Positions 42,304-51,553 of a stretch of 64,000 bases of DNA are shown here, one piece after another (within the stretch, counting starts at the first letter, position 1; each line of letters begins with the position of its first letter). The stretch is from positions 1-64,000 of the forward strand of contig JAICWH010000001.1 of the NCBI GenBank assembly GCA_025934895.1, written 5' to 3'. The notes beneath the pieces were generated by a model. It searched no databases and was not told the origin of the DNA. It saw only the letters and a list, made by a program, of their open reading frames with translations. The translations under genes were made by a program, and so were the position numbers. This stretch comes from Nocardioidaceae bacterium (GTDB lineage: Bacteria; Actinomycetota; Actinomycetes; Propionibacteriales; Nocardioidaceae).

Positions 42304-43281
42304 ATGAAGACGGGCATGACACGAGGACCTCGCCGGCTCCGACTGGCTGCCATCGCCGCCACCGCGGCGCTGGTGCTGGCCGGATGCGGCGGGAGCAACA
42401 TCAAGCAGACCAAGACCTCCTCGGCAGGCGGGAAGAGCTGTGGTGAGCTCAACATCGCGGTGAACCCGTGGACCGGCTACGAGACCAACGCGCACCTGAT
42501 CGGCTACGTGGCCGAGACCAAGCTGGGCTGCAAGGTCAACTACCAGGACGTCAAGGAGGAGGTCGGCTGGCAGGGGATGGCGAACGGCACCATCGACACG
42601 ATCGTCGAGAACTGGGGCCACGCCGACCTGGTGAAGAAGTACATCACCCAGCAGAAGACCGTCGAGGATGCCGGACCGACGGGCAGCAAGGGCATCATCG
42701 GGTGGTACGTGCCGCCGTGGATGGCCCAGAAGTACCCCGACATCACGAGCTGGAAGAGCCTCAACAAGTACGCCTCCATGTTCAAGACCTCGGAGTCCGG
42801 CGGGAAGGGTCAGCTCCTCGACGGGGACCCCTCCTACGTCACCAACGACGAGGCGCTGGTGAAGAACCTGAACCTCAACTACAAGGTGGTCACCGGCGGC
42901 AGCGAGGCGGCGCTCATCCAGAGCTTCCGGTCGGCCGAGAAGAACAAGACACCACTGCTGGCCTACTTCTACGAGCCCCAGTGGTTCTTCTCGGAGGTCA
43001 AGCTGGTCAAGGTCAACCTGCCGCGGTACAAGCCGGGCTGTGACGCCAACCCGGCGAAGGTGGCCTGCGACTACCCGCCGTACAAGCTGAACAAGCTGAT
43101 CTCCAAGAAGTTCGCCGACTCCGGCTCGCCGGCGGTGAAGCTCGTCAAGGGCTTCAAGATCTCCAACGACGACCAGAACCTGGTGTCCACCGACATCGCG
43201 GAGAAGAAGATGGACCCCGACGCTGCGGCCAAGAAGTGGGTGGAGGCCAACCCTGCCAAGGTGAGCGCCTGGCTGAAGTAG
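42304..43281 (+). CDS. glycine betaine ABC transporter substrate-binding lipoprotein (OpuAC/ProX-like)
   Basis: Lipobox ALVLAGCG; NIAVNPWTGYETNAHLIGYV and QGMANGTIDTIVENWGH motifs. Confidence 0.93.
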   Translation: MKTGMTRGPRRLRLAAIAATAALVLAGCGGSNIKQTKTSSAGGKSCGELNIAVNPWTGYETNAHLIGYVAETKLGCKVNYQDVKEEVGWQGMANGTIDTIVENWGHADLVKKYITQQKTVEDAGPTGSKGIIGWYVPPWMAQKYPDITSWKSLNKYASMFKTSESGGKGQLLDGDPSYVTNDEALVKNLNLNYKVVTGGSEAALIQSFRSAEKNKTPLLAYFYEPQWFFSEVKLVKVNLPRYKPGCDANPAKVACDYPPYKLNKLISKKFADSGSPAVKLVKGFKISNDDQNLVSTDIAEKKMDPDAAAKKWVEANPAKVSAWLK

Positions 43282-43313
43282 GGCTGGCGCCCTCCCGGGC
43301 CAGCGAGCAGCGG

Positions 43314-43352
43314 CTCCCCCGTCCCGCCTGGTTGACAGGCGCGGCGGGGGAG
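43314..43352 (+). terminator. GC-rich stem-loop after substrate-binding gene (possible terminator)
   Basis: CTCCCCCG..CCGCCTG-gttga-CAGGCG..CGGGGGAG; no clear U-tract. Confidence 0.5.
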
Positions 43353-43388
43353 ACGCATGCTAGAGACTGTCTCAGATGACGCACTAGA

Positions 43389-43404
43389 GTGCGTGATACG
43401 CAAC
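43389..43404. promoter_or_regulatory. GTGCG-TGATA-CGCAAC operator-like site upstream of dimethylglycine dehydrogenase-like gene
   Basis: TGATACGCAACA shared with 34863-34874; variant of the 35744 palindrome. Confidence 0.5.
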
Positions 43405-43432
43405 AGTGATTGAACTCAGAAGGGAGGCCTCC

Positions 43433-45949
43433 GTGGCCTCGGTCCCCCCCACCGCCCGTGTCGTGGTCATCGGCGCCGGCATCGTCGGCAACAGTCTCGT
43501 GCACCACCTGGCCCGGCTCGGCTGGCGCGACATCGTGCAGATCGACAAGGGTGCTCTGCCGAACCCCGGCGGCTCGACCGGCCATGCGTCGAACTTCATC
43601 TTCCCGGTCGACCACTCCCGGGAGATCACCGACCTGACGCTGGACTCCGTGCGGCAGTACAAGGAGATGGGTGTCTTCACCGAGTCCGGCGGCTTCGAGG
43701 TGGCCCGCACCGAGGAGCGGATGGAGGAGCTGCGACGTCGGATGTCCTCGGCCAAGGCATGGGGCATCGAGGCGCACCTCGTGGAGCCCGCCGAGGTGGT
43801 GGAGAGGGTCCCGTTCCTCGACCCCGACCAGATCATCGGCGCGTTCTGGACCCCTTCGGTCGGGGTCGTCGACTCGCTGCGGGCCGGCACCATCATGCGG
43901 GAGCGGGCGATGGAGACCGGCGCCCTGACCGTGGTACCCACCGTCGAGGTGACCGGCCTCGACGTGGTCGACGGCCGCATCCGGGCCGTGCAGACCACAG
44001 GCGGCGAGATCGAGGCGGAGACCGTGGTGATCGCCTGCGGGGTGTGGAGCCCGAAGCTGGCCAGGATGGCCGGCGCGCACATCCCGCTCACACCCGCGGT
44101 GCACCAGATGATCAGCGTCGGGCCGTGCCCCCAGCTGGCCGGGCGCGAGGGTGAGATCAGCTACCCGATCGTCCGCGACATGGACACGCTGTGCTACGAG
44201 CGCCAGCACGGCGCCGACATGGAGGTGGGCTCCTACGCCCACCGCGCGATCCTGCACGACCCCGAGGAGATCCCCTCGATCGAGCAGGCGAAGCTGTCAC
44301 CGACCGAGCTGCCGTTCACCTCCGACGACTTCGACGTGCAGCTCGAGCAGGCCTACGAGCTGATGCCCGAGCTGCTCGGCGCCGAGGGCGCTGAGATCCG
44401 CTACGCGATCAACGGTCTGCTGTCGCTCACACCTGACGGTGCGCCGGTGCTCGGGGAGACGCCCGAGGTGCGGGGCCTGTGGTCCGCCGCCGCCGTGTGG
44501 ATCAAGGAGGGCCCGGGCGTGGGCCGTGCGGTCGCCGAGTGGATGACCGACGGCCTGCCGGAGATCGACCTGTCGCACTCCGACATCGCCCGGTTCTACC
44601 CGCACCAGCAGACCCGTGCGCACATCCGGGCCCGCACCGGCGAGGCGTTCATCAAGACCTACGGCATCGTGCACCCCGGGGAGCAGTATGAGTCCGACCG
44701 CGACAAGCGGCTCGCCCCGATGCACGCGTCCCAGGTCGAGCTCGGCGCGAGGTTCTTCGAGGCCGCCGGCTGGGAGCGACCGTTCTGGTACGAGTCGAAC
44801 GCCCCCCTCCTCGAGGAGTACGGCGACCGCGTGATGCCCCGCGAGCACGAGTGGGACTCTCGCTGGTGGTCCCCGATCATCAACGCCGAGCACCTCGCCA
44901 TGCGGGACCGCGCCGGCATCATCGACCTGTCGGCGTTCGCGATCTTCGACGTCGTCGGACCGAACGCCCTGGAGGCGGTGCAGCGGATCTGCGTCTCGCA
45001 GTGCGATGTCGCCGTGGGCAAGGTGGTCTACACGCCGGTGCTCGACGAGCGCGGCGGCTTCCGCTCCGACCTGACCGTGATGCGTCTTGCCCACGACCGG
45101 TTCAGGGTGGTCACCGGCGGCGCGCACGGCATGGTGGACCGCAAGTGGTTCGCCGACCGGATGCCCAAGGACGGCACCGCCCAGGTGGTCGACCAGACGT
45201 CCGCGTGGACCACCATCGGGCTGTGGGGACCGCAGGCGCGCGCCGTCCTGGGCGAGCTGACCCGCGACGACATCAGCCATGCGGGCTTCGGGTTCGGCAC
45301 CTGCCGCACCATCGAGGTCGGCTCCATCGCGGTGCTCGCCTCTCGGATCTCCTACGTCGGCGAGCTCGGCTGGGAGCTGCACGTCCCCATCGAGCAGGGC
45401 GCTCGGGTGTGGGCGATGCTGCTCGAGGCGGGGGCGTCGTACGGCGCCGTGCCGGTCGGCATCGGCGTCTATGCGACCACGGGTCGCCTGGAGAAGGGCT
45501 ACCGCGCCTTCGGGTTCGAGCTGGACTCCGAGCGCACCATCATCGAGGCGGGGATGGCCCGGCCGAAGGTCAAGGCGGCGGACTTCGTGGGCCGGGAGGC
45601 GTACCTCAAGCAACGCGAGGAGGACCCGGCGTCGGTGCTCTGCACGCTGACCGTCGAGGACCACACGTCCGCCTCCGGTGTGAAGCGCTACATGCTCGGC
45701 GGTGAGCCGATCCTGGCCAAGGACGGCAGCGAGCTCGTCGACGACCACGGGCACCGTCCCTACGTCACGAGTGCCGGGTCGGCACCGTCGTTGGGCAAGC
45801 ACCTCCTGCTGGCCTACCTACCTCCGCAGGAGGCCCGCGTGGGCAACGAGCTGACGGTCTCCTACATGGAGGAGCTCTACCCGGTGCGGGTCGGATCGGC
45901 GGACAGCACCGCACTCTTCGACCCCGACAACGAGCGGATCAAGTCATGA
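43433..45949 (+). CDS. FAD-dependent oxidoreductase with GcvT/aminomethyltransferase domain; dimethylglycine/sarcosine dehydrogenase-like
   Basis: VVVIGAGIVGNSLVHHLARLG FAD motif; C-terminal GcvT-type region (SYVGELGWELHVPIEQ, GYRAFGFELDSERTIIEAGM); GGGAGG RBS before GTG 43433 (alternative start 43406). Confidence 0.88.
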   Translation: MASVPPTARVVVIGAGIVGNSLVHHLARLGWRDIVQIDKGALPNPGGSTGHASNFIFPVDHSREITDLTLDSVRQYKEMGVFTESGGFEVARTEERMEELRRRMSSAKAWGIEAHLVEPAEVVERVPFLDPDQIIGAFWTPSVGVVDSLRAGTIMRERAMETGALTVVPTVEVTGLDVVDGRIRAVQTTGGEIEAETVVIACGVWSPKLARMAGAHIPLTPAVHQMISVGPCPQLAGREGEISYPIVRDMDTLCYERQHGADMEVGSYAHRAILHDPEEIPSIEQAKLSPTELPFTSDDFDVQLEQAYELMPELLGAEGAEIRYAINGLLSLTPDGAPVLGETPEVRGLWSAAAVWIKEGPGVGRAVAEWMTDGLPEIDLSHSDIARFYPHQQTRAHIRARTGEAFIKTYGIVHPGEQYESDRDKRLAPMHASQVELGARFFEAAGWERPFWYESNAPLLEEYGDRVMPREHEWDSRWWSPIINAEHLAMRDRAGIIDLSAFAIFDVVGPNALEAVQRICVSQCDVAVGKVVYTPVLDERGGFRSDLTVMRLAHDRFRVVTGGAHGMVDRKWFADRMPKDGTAQVVDQTSAWTTIGLWGPQARAVLGELTRDDISHAGFGFGTCRTIEVGSIAVLASRISYVGELGWELHVPIEQGARVWAMLLEAGASYGAVPVGIGVYATTGRLEKGYRAFGFELDSERTIIEAGMARPKVKAADFVGREAYLKQREEDPASVLCTLTVEDHTSASGVKRYMLGGEPILAKDGSELVDDHGHRPYVTSAGSAPSLGKHLLLAYLPPQEARVGNELTVSYMEELYPVRVGSADSTALFDPDNERIKS

Positions 45950-46010
45950 AGACCACCCCACCACGCTGTTCGCCACGCTCACACCGCCGGCCGACAACAG
46001 GAGGCCCCCG

Positions 46011-46784
46011 ATGACGAACGTCCTGGTGTGCATCAAGCGGGTGCCCGACCTCGGCGGCGAGATCACCCTGACCCCCGACGGCATGTCGGTCGACGACACG
46101 TCCTTGGGGCACACGGTCAGCCCGCACGAGGAGTGTGCAGTCGAGCTGGCGATCTCGGTCGCCAAGGACACCGACGGCACCGCGACGGTGCTCAGCGTCG
46201 GCTCGCCCGACTCCGTCGAACAGCTGCGCAACGCCCTGGCCGTCGGCTGCACCGCAGCGGTCCTGGTCGAGGCGGAGGCGTCCTCCTACGGCCCTGCTGA
46301 CGTCGCCGCCGCGATCGCCGAGGTGGTGCGGGCGCACGAGGCGGTCGGGACGACGTACGACCTGGTGCTGCTCGGCAACGACGCCTCGGACACCGGCGAC
46401 TTCCAGGTGGGGATCCGGCTGTCCTACCTGCTGGACCGGCCCGTGGTGGCCGGTGTCTCCACGCTGTCGGTCGAGGGCGACCGGGTCACTGCCCGCGGCC
46501 AGAGTCCCGACGGCGGCACGGAGGTCTTCGACGTCGCCCTGCCCGCGGTGCTGACGGTGATGGAGGGCGGCATCGAGCCCCGCTACCCGAGCATCCCGGG
46601 ACGGATGAAGGCCAAGAAGGTCAAGATCGAGCAGCGGGAGCCGTCCCTGAGACCGGTCGGTCCTGGTCGGCTCCGGCTGAAGCTGCCGCCCGCGCAACCC
46701 AGCCAGGTGACGGTGCTGGGCGAGGGACCAGAGGCGGCCGGAGCCCTGGTCGACCTGATCGAGGAGCTGGGAGTGCTGCGATGA
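46011..46784 (+). CDS. etfB: electron transfer flavoprotein subunit beta
   Basis: MTNVLVCIKRVPDLGGEI; DLVLLGNDASDTGDFQVGIRLSYLLDRPVVAGVSTL; GGIEPRYPSIPGRMKAKK. Confidence 0.92.
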   Translation: MTNVLVCIKRVPDLGGEITLTPDGMSVDDTSLGHTVSPHEECAVELAISVAKDTDGTATVLSVGSPDSVEQLRNALAVGCTAAVLVEAEASSYGPADVAAAIAEVVRAHEAVGTTYDLVLLGNDASDTGDFQVGIRLSYLLDRPVVAGVSTLSVEGDRVTARGQSPDGGTEVFDVALPAVLTVMEGGIEPRYPSIPGRMKAKKVKIEQREPSLRPVGPGRLRLKLPPAQPSQVTVLGEGPEAAGALVDLIEELGVLR

Positions 46785-47746
46785 GCGTGCTGGTGCTGGT
46801 GGAGACCGACGACAAGGGCGCGAGCGAGGTCTCCCGCGAGACGCTGACCTTCGCCCGTCGCCTCGGTGAGGACGTGCAGGCTCTCGTGGTCGGCGACGGC
46901 CCGGCTGGTCTCGTCGACCAGCTCGGGACGTACGGCGTCCGCTCCGTGCTGCACGCCGACGGCGACGCGTTCACGTCCTACGCCGCGGCTGCCTGGGCAG
47001 CGGCGGTGGTCGCTGCCAGTGCGGACGCCACCGTCGTGATGGCAGCCGGGACCCCACGTGGCAACGAGGTCCTCGCACACGTCGCCTGCCGGCTCGGGGT
47101 CACGATGGCCGCCAACGTCGTCGAGGTCGACCGCTCCTCGGGGTCGCTCGTCGTCTCCCGCCAGGTGCTCGGCGGCGCGGCGATGGAGGAGATGCGGCTC
47201 GAGGACGCGGTTGCCGTTCTCAGCGTCGCCGGCCATGCGTGCGACCCGCAGCCTGCCGAGGCCACGACGTCACCGGCCGTCATGCCGATCGAGGTGGAGG
47301 TCGCCGACTCCGACCTCCGCGCCCGCGTCGTACGCACGGAGCCGGGGGAGCCCGACGAGTCCGGCAGCCTCAAGTCCGCCAAGGTCGTGGTCGGAGCCGG
47401 ACGCGGTGCCGGCAGCGCCGACGGGTTCAAGGACCTGCTCGAGCTCGCCGACCTGCTCGACGGCGCTCTCGGGGTCTCGCGGGTGGTCACCAGCCTCGGC
47501 TGGCGCCCGCACCACGAGCAGGTGGGCCAGACCGGCAGCCGGGTGTCCCCGGACCTGTACCTGGCGTGCGGCATCAGTGGCGCGATCCAGCACTGGGCGG
47601 GCATGTCGAGCTCGAAGACCATCGTCGCCATCAACAACGACCCGGACGCGCCGATGGTCACCAAGGCGCACTACGCGGTGATCGGCGACCTGCACGAGGT
47701 GGTCCCGGCGGTCGTGGAGGAGCTGCGCAGGCGTCGTCCGGCCTGA
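46781..47746 (+). CDS. etfA: electron transfer flavoprotein subunit alpha
   Basis: C-terminal FAD motif [64 protein letters not shown]. Confidence 0.94.
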   Translation: MSVLVLVETDDKGASEVSRETLTFARRLGEDVQALVVGDGPAGLVDQLGTYGVRSVLHADGDAFTSYAAAAWAAAVVAASADATVVMAAGTPRGNEVLAHVACRLGVTMAANVVEVDRSSGSLVVSRQVLGGAAMEEMRLEDAVAVLSVAGHACDPQPAEATTSPAVMPIEVEVADSDLRARVVRTEPGEPDESGSLKSAKVVVGAGRGAGSADGFKDLLELADLLDGALGVSRVVTSLGWRPHHEQVGQTGSRVSPDLYLACGISGAIQHWAGMSSSKTIVAINNDPDAPMVTKAHYAVIGDLHEVVPAVVEELRRRRPA

Positions 47747-47784
47747 CCGACCGACCGGCCGGCCCGAGGGAGCACACTGGGGTG

Positions 47785-48129
47785 ATGACCCGTCCGATCG
47801 ACCTCCTGGCGGTGGCCGGGGCGATGGTGGCTGCGGGGACCACCGCCCTCTACGTGGTCATCGTGCAGTCCCAGGACGCCGCCCCGGCGGGGTGGGTGGT
47901 CGTCGTCCTGGTCGGGGGTGCGGTCGGGGCGGCGTACGCGAGCCACCGCTCGGCACCGAAGCGCCGGCAGGTGCTCGCGGTCAGCGCCGGGCTCCTCGGC
48001 GTCCTGGGGCTGGCGGCGATCCTGTCGATCGGCCCGCTGATCCTGCTCGCCTCCGGCCTCTGCCTGGCCGCGCTGCTCAGGTCGCCAGGGGCCGTGCCGG
48101 GGCCGGCGGCTCACGAGCCCTCGGAATAA
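47785..48129 (+). CDS. small membrane protein of unknown function
   Basis: 114 aa, four hydrophobic segments. Confidence 0.6.
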   Translation: MTRPIDLLAVAGAMVAAGTTALYVVIVQSQDAAPAGWVVVVLVGGAVGAAYASHRSAPKRRQVLAVSAGLLGVLGLAAILSIGPLILLASGLCLAALLRSPGAVPGPAAHEPSE

Positions 48130-48144
48130 CTCGGCCCTCGGCGG

Positions 48145-49653
48145 ATGCTGCAGGTGGACGTGACCGACGCCGAGCCGATGACCATCAACCGCCGCGACAT
48201 CGGCCTGCGGTCCTCCCGCGGGCCGGTGCTGGTCGCGGTGATGCTGTCCACGGCCCTGGTCGCCCTCGACCAGACGATCGTGTCCACAGCGGTGCCCTCG
48301 ATCGTCCGCGACCTCGGTGGGTTCCGGCAGTTCCCGTGGCTGTTCTCGGTGTACCTTCTGGCGCAGGCCGCGACCGTCCCCGTCAACGGCAAGCTGGCCG
48401 ACCTGTTCGGCCGCAAGCCGGTGATGTACTACGGCATCGCGGTGTTCCTGCTCGGTTCGGTCCTGTGTGCGGTGGCGTGGAGCATGCCCGTGCTGATCCT
48501 GGCCCGGGGCCTGCAGGGTCTCGGCGCCGGCGCCGTGCAGCCGATCGGGATGACCCTGATCGGGGACGTCTACTCGCTGCGCGAGCGGGCCAAGGTGCAG
48601 GGCTACGTCGCGAGCGTGTGGGGGATCTCCTCGGTCGTCGGGCCCACGATCGGCGGCGCGTTCAGCCAGCTGCTCAGCTGGCGGCTGATCTTCTGGGTGA
48701 ACGTTCCGCTGTGCCTGCTGGCTGCCCTGATGCTGCGGCGCTTCAGCGAGAAGGTCGAGCGTAGGCGGGCGCGGGTCGACTACGGGGGCGCCGCGCTGCT
48801 GACGATCGCCACCACCATGGTCGTCCTCGGTCTGCTCGAGGGCGGCCACACGTGGGCGTGGGCCTCCTGGGAGACCGCCGCGGTGTTCGGCGGGGCACTG
48901 CTGGTGTTCGTGGCCTTCGCGCTCGTCGAGCGACGGGTCGCGGAGCCCGTCCTGCCGTTGTGGGTGTTCCGCAACCGGACCCTGGTGGTGACCAGCTCGC
49001 TGTCCTTCTTGGTCGGTGGGCTGCTGCTGGGGCTGTCCTCCTACGTGCCGACCCTGGGCCAGGAGGTGCTCGGTGCTTCCGCCATCGTCAGCGGCTTCGC
49101 GCTGGCGGCCCTGACGCTGGGGTGGCCGGTCGCCGCGGCCGTCTCGGGACGCCTCTACCTCACCGTCGGGTTCCGGGCCACCGGGCTGCTCGGCGCGGTC
49201 TTGGCCGTCACCGGGGCGACCGTGCTCGTCCTGCTGGACCCGGCGGGCTCGCTGTGGCACGTCGCCGCGGGGTGCGTGCTGATCGGCTTCGGGATGGGCT
49301 GGGTCGCGGCGCCCGCCCTGGTGGTGGCCCAGTCCAGTGTCGCCTGGGGGGAGCGGGGCGTGGTGACCGCGACCAACATGTTCTCGCGCTCGGTCGGCTC
49401 GGCGATGGGGGTCGCGGTGTTCGGTGCCGTGGTCAACGCGGTCGTCGGCTCGAGCCCCACACCCGTGCTGTTGGCCGCGGGTGTGCACCGGGTGTTCATC
49501 GGCATCCTGGTGATCGCCGTGACGATGACGGCCCTTGAGCTCTTCATGCCGGTCCGGGTGCCGGTCCGGGTGCCGGTCCGGGCCCCGGAGCAGGAGCCGG
49601 CTGCAGCGGCAGCCCCCGACCCGCGGCCGTCGACGTCTCCCGGCGGACGGTAG
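48145..49653 (+). CDS. MFS transporter, DHA2-like drug/H+ antiporter family
   Basis: 14-TM-like; ALVALDQTIVSTAVPSIVRDLGG, GKLADLFGRKPVMYYGIAVFLLGS; alternative start 48178. Confidence 0.88.
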   Translation: MLQVDVTDAEPMTINRRDIGLRSSRGPVLVAVMLSTALVALDQTIVSTAVPSIVRDLGGFRQFPWLFSVYLLAQAATVPVNGKLADLFGRKPVMYYGIAVFLLGSVLCAVAWSMPVLILARGLQGLGAGAVQPIGMTLIGDVYSLRERAKVQGYVASVWGISSVVGPTIGGAFSQLLSWRLIFWVNVPLCLLAALMLRRFSEKVERRRARVDYGGAALLTIATTMVVLGLLEGGHTWAWASWETAAVFGGALLVFVAFALVERRVAEPVLPLWVFRNRTLVVTSSLSFLVGGLLLGLSSYVPTLGQEVLGASAIVSGFALAALTLGWPVAAAVSGRLYLTVGFRATGLLGAVLAVTGATVLVLLDPAGSLWHVAAGCVLIGFGMGWVAAPALVVAQSSVAWGERGVVTATNMFSRSVGSAMGVAVFGAVVNAVVGSSPTPVLLAAGVHRVFIGILVIAVTMTALELFMPVRVPVRVPVRAPEQEPAAAAAPDPRPSTSPGGR

Positions 49654-49777
49654 GCGGACGGTAGTTTGACCGACAACCGCCCTCATCGGACGGTTCGTCC
49701 GCGCGACGTTGCCCAGGGTTGACACGCAGAGACCGTGTTGACACCCGTGACCCACCGGTCGTGGGCCACGATGAGTG

Positions 49778-49909
49778 ATGGCCACACGATGCGACTGCCG
49801 CTGGGAACGGGTGGAGCTGGACCCCATGCTCGCCGGGGTCCTGCTGCGAGCCGACGAGGTGCCCGACTGCCCGGCGCACAGCCCGGTGCGCGAGGACGAG
49901 GCGGTCTGA
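49778..49909 (+). CDS. possible small Cys-containing protein (MATRCDCRWERVELDPMLAGVLLRADEVPDCPAHSPVREDEAV)
   Basis: Short ORF read by eye, ATG to TGA; no homology evidence available. Confidence 0.3.
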   Translation: MATRCDCRWERVELDPMLAGVLLRADEVPDCPAHSPVREDEAV

Positions 49910-49996
49910 GCGTCGTACGCCGCGGCCGGTGCGGTCTCGACGCCGTGCCGTACCTCCAGCGGGTCGCCGGACAGGTCCTCCACGCCGACACCCTGC

Positions 49997-50104
49997 CGAG
50001 TCGGCGCGTCCGCAGGGCCGAACCGTGTCGAGTCGGCGCATCCGCAGGGCCGAACCGTGTCGAGTCGGCGCGTCCGCAGGGGTTTGGCCCTGCGGACGCG
50101 CCGG
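49997..50104. repeat. Direct repeat array, unit CGAGTCGGCGCRTCCGCAGGGCCGAACCGTGT, 32-bp period (49997, 50029, 50061), ending in an inverted copy
   Basis: Read directly; same family as 8821-9093. Confidence 0.93.
50066..50103 (-). terminator. 16-bp perfect stem, 6-nt loop hairpin downstream of gabT
   Basis: CGGCGCGTCCGCAGGG-GTTTGG-CCCTGCGGACGCGCCG; 23 bp past the gabT stop. Confidence 0.55.
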
Positions 50105-50126
50105 GTCGGCGAGGGGTCGTGAGGTG

Positions 50127-51488
50127 TCAGGCGGTCGCGTCGAAGGCGGCAGCGACCACGTCGAACGCCTCGGTGAGCAGCGCGTCGGAGGTGACGAGCG
50201 GCGGCAGGAAGCGCAGGACGTTGCTGTAGGTGCCGGCCGTCAGCGTCAGCACGCCCTGGGAGTGGCAGTACGTCGAGATCGCGCTGGTGCGGACGGCGTC
50301 CGGCAGGTGGCCGTCGGCACCGACGATCTCGGCGGCGATCATGGCGCCACGTCCGCGGATCTCCCCGAGGCACTCGTGCTTGTCGGCGATCGAGGAGAGC
50401 CGGTCAATGACCAGGGATCCGATCTGCCGTGCCCGGCCGGCCAGGTCCAGCTCCTGCATGGTCTGCATCGAGCCGAGCGCCGCGGCGCAGGCGACCGGGT
50501 TGCCGCCGTAGGTGCCGCCGAGCCCACCGACGTGCACGGCGTCCATCATCTCCGCGCGGCCGGTCACCCCGGACAGCGGGAGGCCGCCGGCGATGCCCTT
50601 CGCGGTCGTGACCAGGTCGGGCACCACGCCCTCGTGGTCGCAGGCGAACCAGTCACCCGTGCGGCAGAAGCCGGTCTGGATCTCGTCGGCCACGAACACG
50701 ACGCCGTTCGCGGCCGTCCACTCCCGCAGCCGCGGCAGGAAGCCGTCGGCGGGCACCACGAAGCCGCCCTCACCCAGGATCGGCTCGATCACCAGGCAGG
50801 CCAGGTTGCCGACGCCCACCTGCTTCTCCAGCACGTCGATCGCCCGGTCGGCCGCGGCACTCCCGGAGATCTCCACCGGCTCCCGGAAGGGGTAGGACAT
50901 CGGGGCCCGGTAGACCTCGCCGGCGAACGGACCGAATCCTGCCTTGTAGGGCATCGACTTCGCGGTCATCGCCATCGTCAGGTTGGTGCGACCGTGGTAG
51001 GCGTGGTCGACGACCGCGACCGCGTCCCGCCCGGTGAACGCGCGCGCCACCTTGACGGCGTTCTCGACCGCCTCCGCGCCGGAGTTGAGCAGAGCCGACT
51101 TCTTCTCGTGGTCGCCCGGGGTGAGCTCGGCGAGCCGCTCGCAGACGTCGACGTAGACGTCGTAGGGGGTGACCATGAAGCAGGTATGTGTGAACGCCCG
51201 GACCTGCTCGGTGACCCGGTCCACCACGTGCGGAGCGGAGTTGCCGACGCTGGCCACCGCGATGCCGGAGGCCAGGTCGATGAGCGAGTTGCCGTCGGCA
51301 TCGACGAGCACCCCACCGCCGGCGGCCTCGACGAACACCGGCAAGGTGGTGCCGACCCCCTTCGCGACGTGCCGGGCGCGGCGGGCGAGCTTCTCCTGGG
51401 ACCGGGGCCCGGGGACAGCCGTCAGCAGGCGTCGCTCCTGGGGGAGGTCCGGGCCGCCGACAGTGGTGGGAAGCGAGGTGTCAGTCAC
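50127..51488 (-). CDS. gabT: 4-aminobutyrate--2-oxoglutarate transaminase-like class III aminotransferase
   Basis: NSGAEAVENAVKVARAFTGRDAVAVVDHAYHGRTNLTMAMTAK; VFVADEIQTGFCRTGDWFACDHEGVVPDLVTTAKGIAGGLPLSGVTGRAEMMDAVHVGGLGGTYGGNPVACAAAL. Confidence 0.9.
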   Translation of the reverse strand: MTDTSLPTTVGGPDLPQERRLLTAVPGPRSQEKLARRARHVAKGVGTTLPVFVEAAGGGVLVDADGNSLIDLASGIAVASVGNSAPHVVDRVTEQVRAFTHTCFMVTPYDVYVDVCERLAELTPGDHEKKSALLNSGAEAVENAVKVARAFTGRDAVAVVDHAYHGRTNLTMAMTAKSMPYKAGFGPFAGEVYRAPMSYPFREPVEISGSAAADRAIDVLEKQVGVGNLACLVIEPILGEGGFVVPADGFLPRLREWTAANGVVFVADEIQTGFCRTGDWFACDHEGVVPDLVTTAKGIAGGLPLSGVTGRAEMMDAVHVGGLGGTYGGNPVACAAALGSMQTMQELDLAGRARQIGSLVIDRLSSIADKHECLGEIRGRGAMIAAEIVGADGHLPDAVRTSAISTYCHSQGVLTLTAGTYSNVLRFLPPLVTSDALLTEAFDVVAAAFDATA

Positions 51489-51553
51489 ACCGGCCAGACT
51501 AGTGAACCCGGCGCCGGGTGGCTACGTCGGTCGGGTCCGGCAGGATGACCCGG

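Noticed and set aside
49547-49583. 12-bp repeats encoding VPVR x3 at the MFS C-terminus
   Set aside because: Short low-complexity tail; likely replication slippage with little functional meaning.
49997-50104. Regular 32-bp repeats considered as CRISPR
   Set aside because: The whole 32-bp period is repeated, with no variable spacers and no cas genes nearby.
47671-50373. 900-aa minus-strand ORF opposite the MFS transporter
   Set aside because: Repetitive His/Arg/Gln composition, crosses the intergenic repeats and several plus-strand gene ends; spurious.
50127-51488. gabT as part of a gamma-butyrobetaine or carnitine branch of the island
   Set aside because: Separated by the MFS gene and repeat array, on the opposite strand, without the operator motifs; no sequence evidence linking it.
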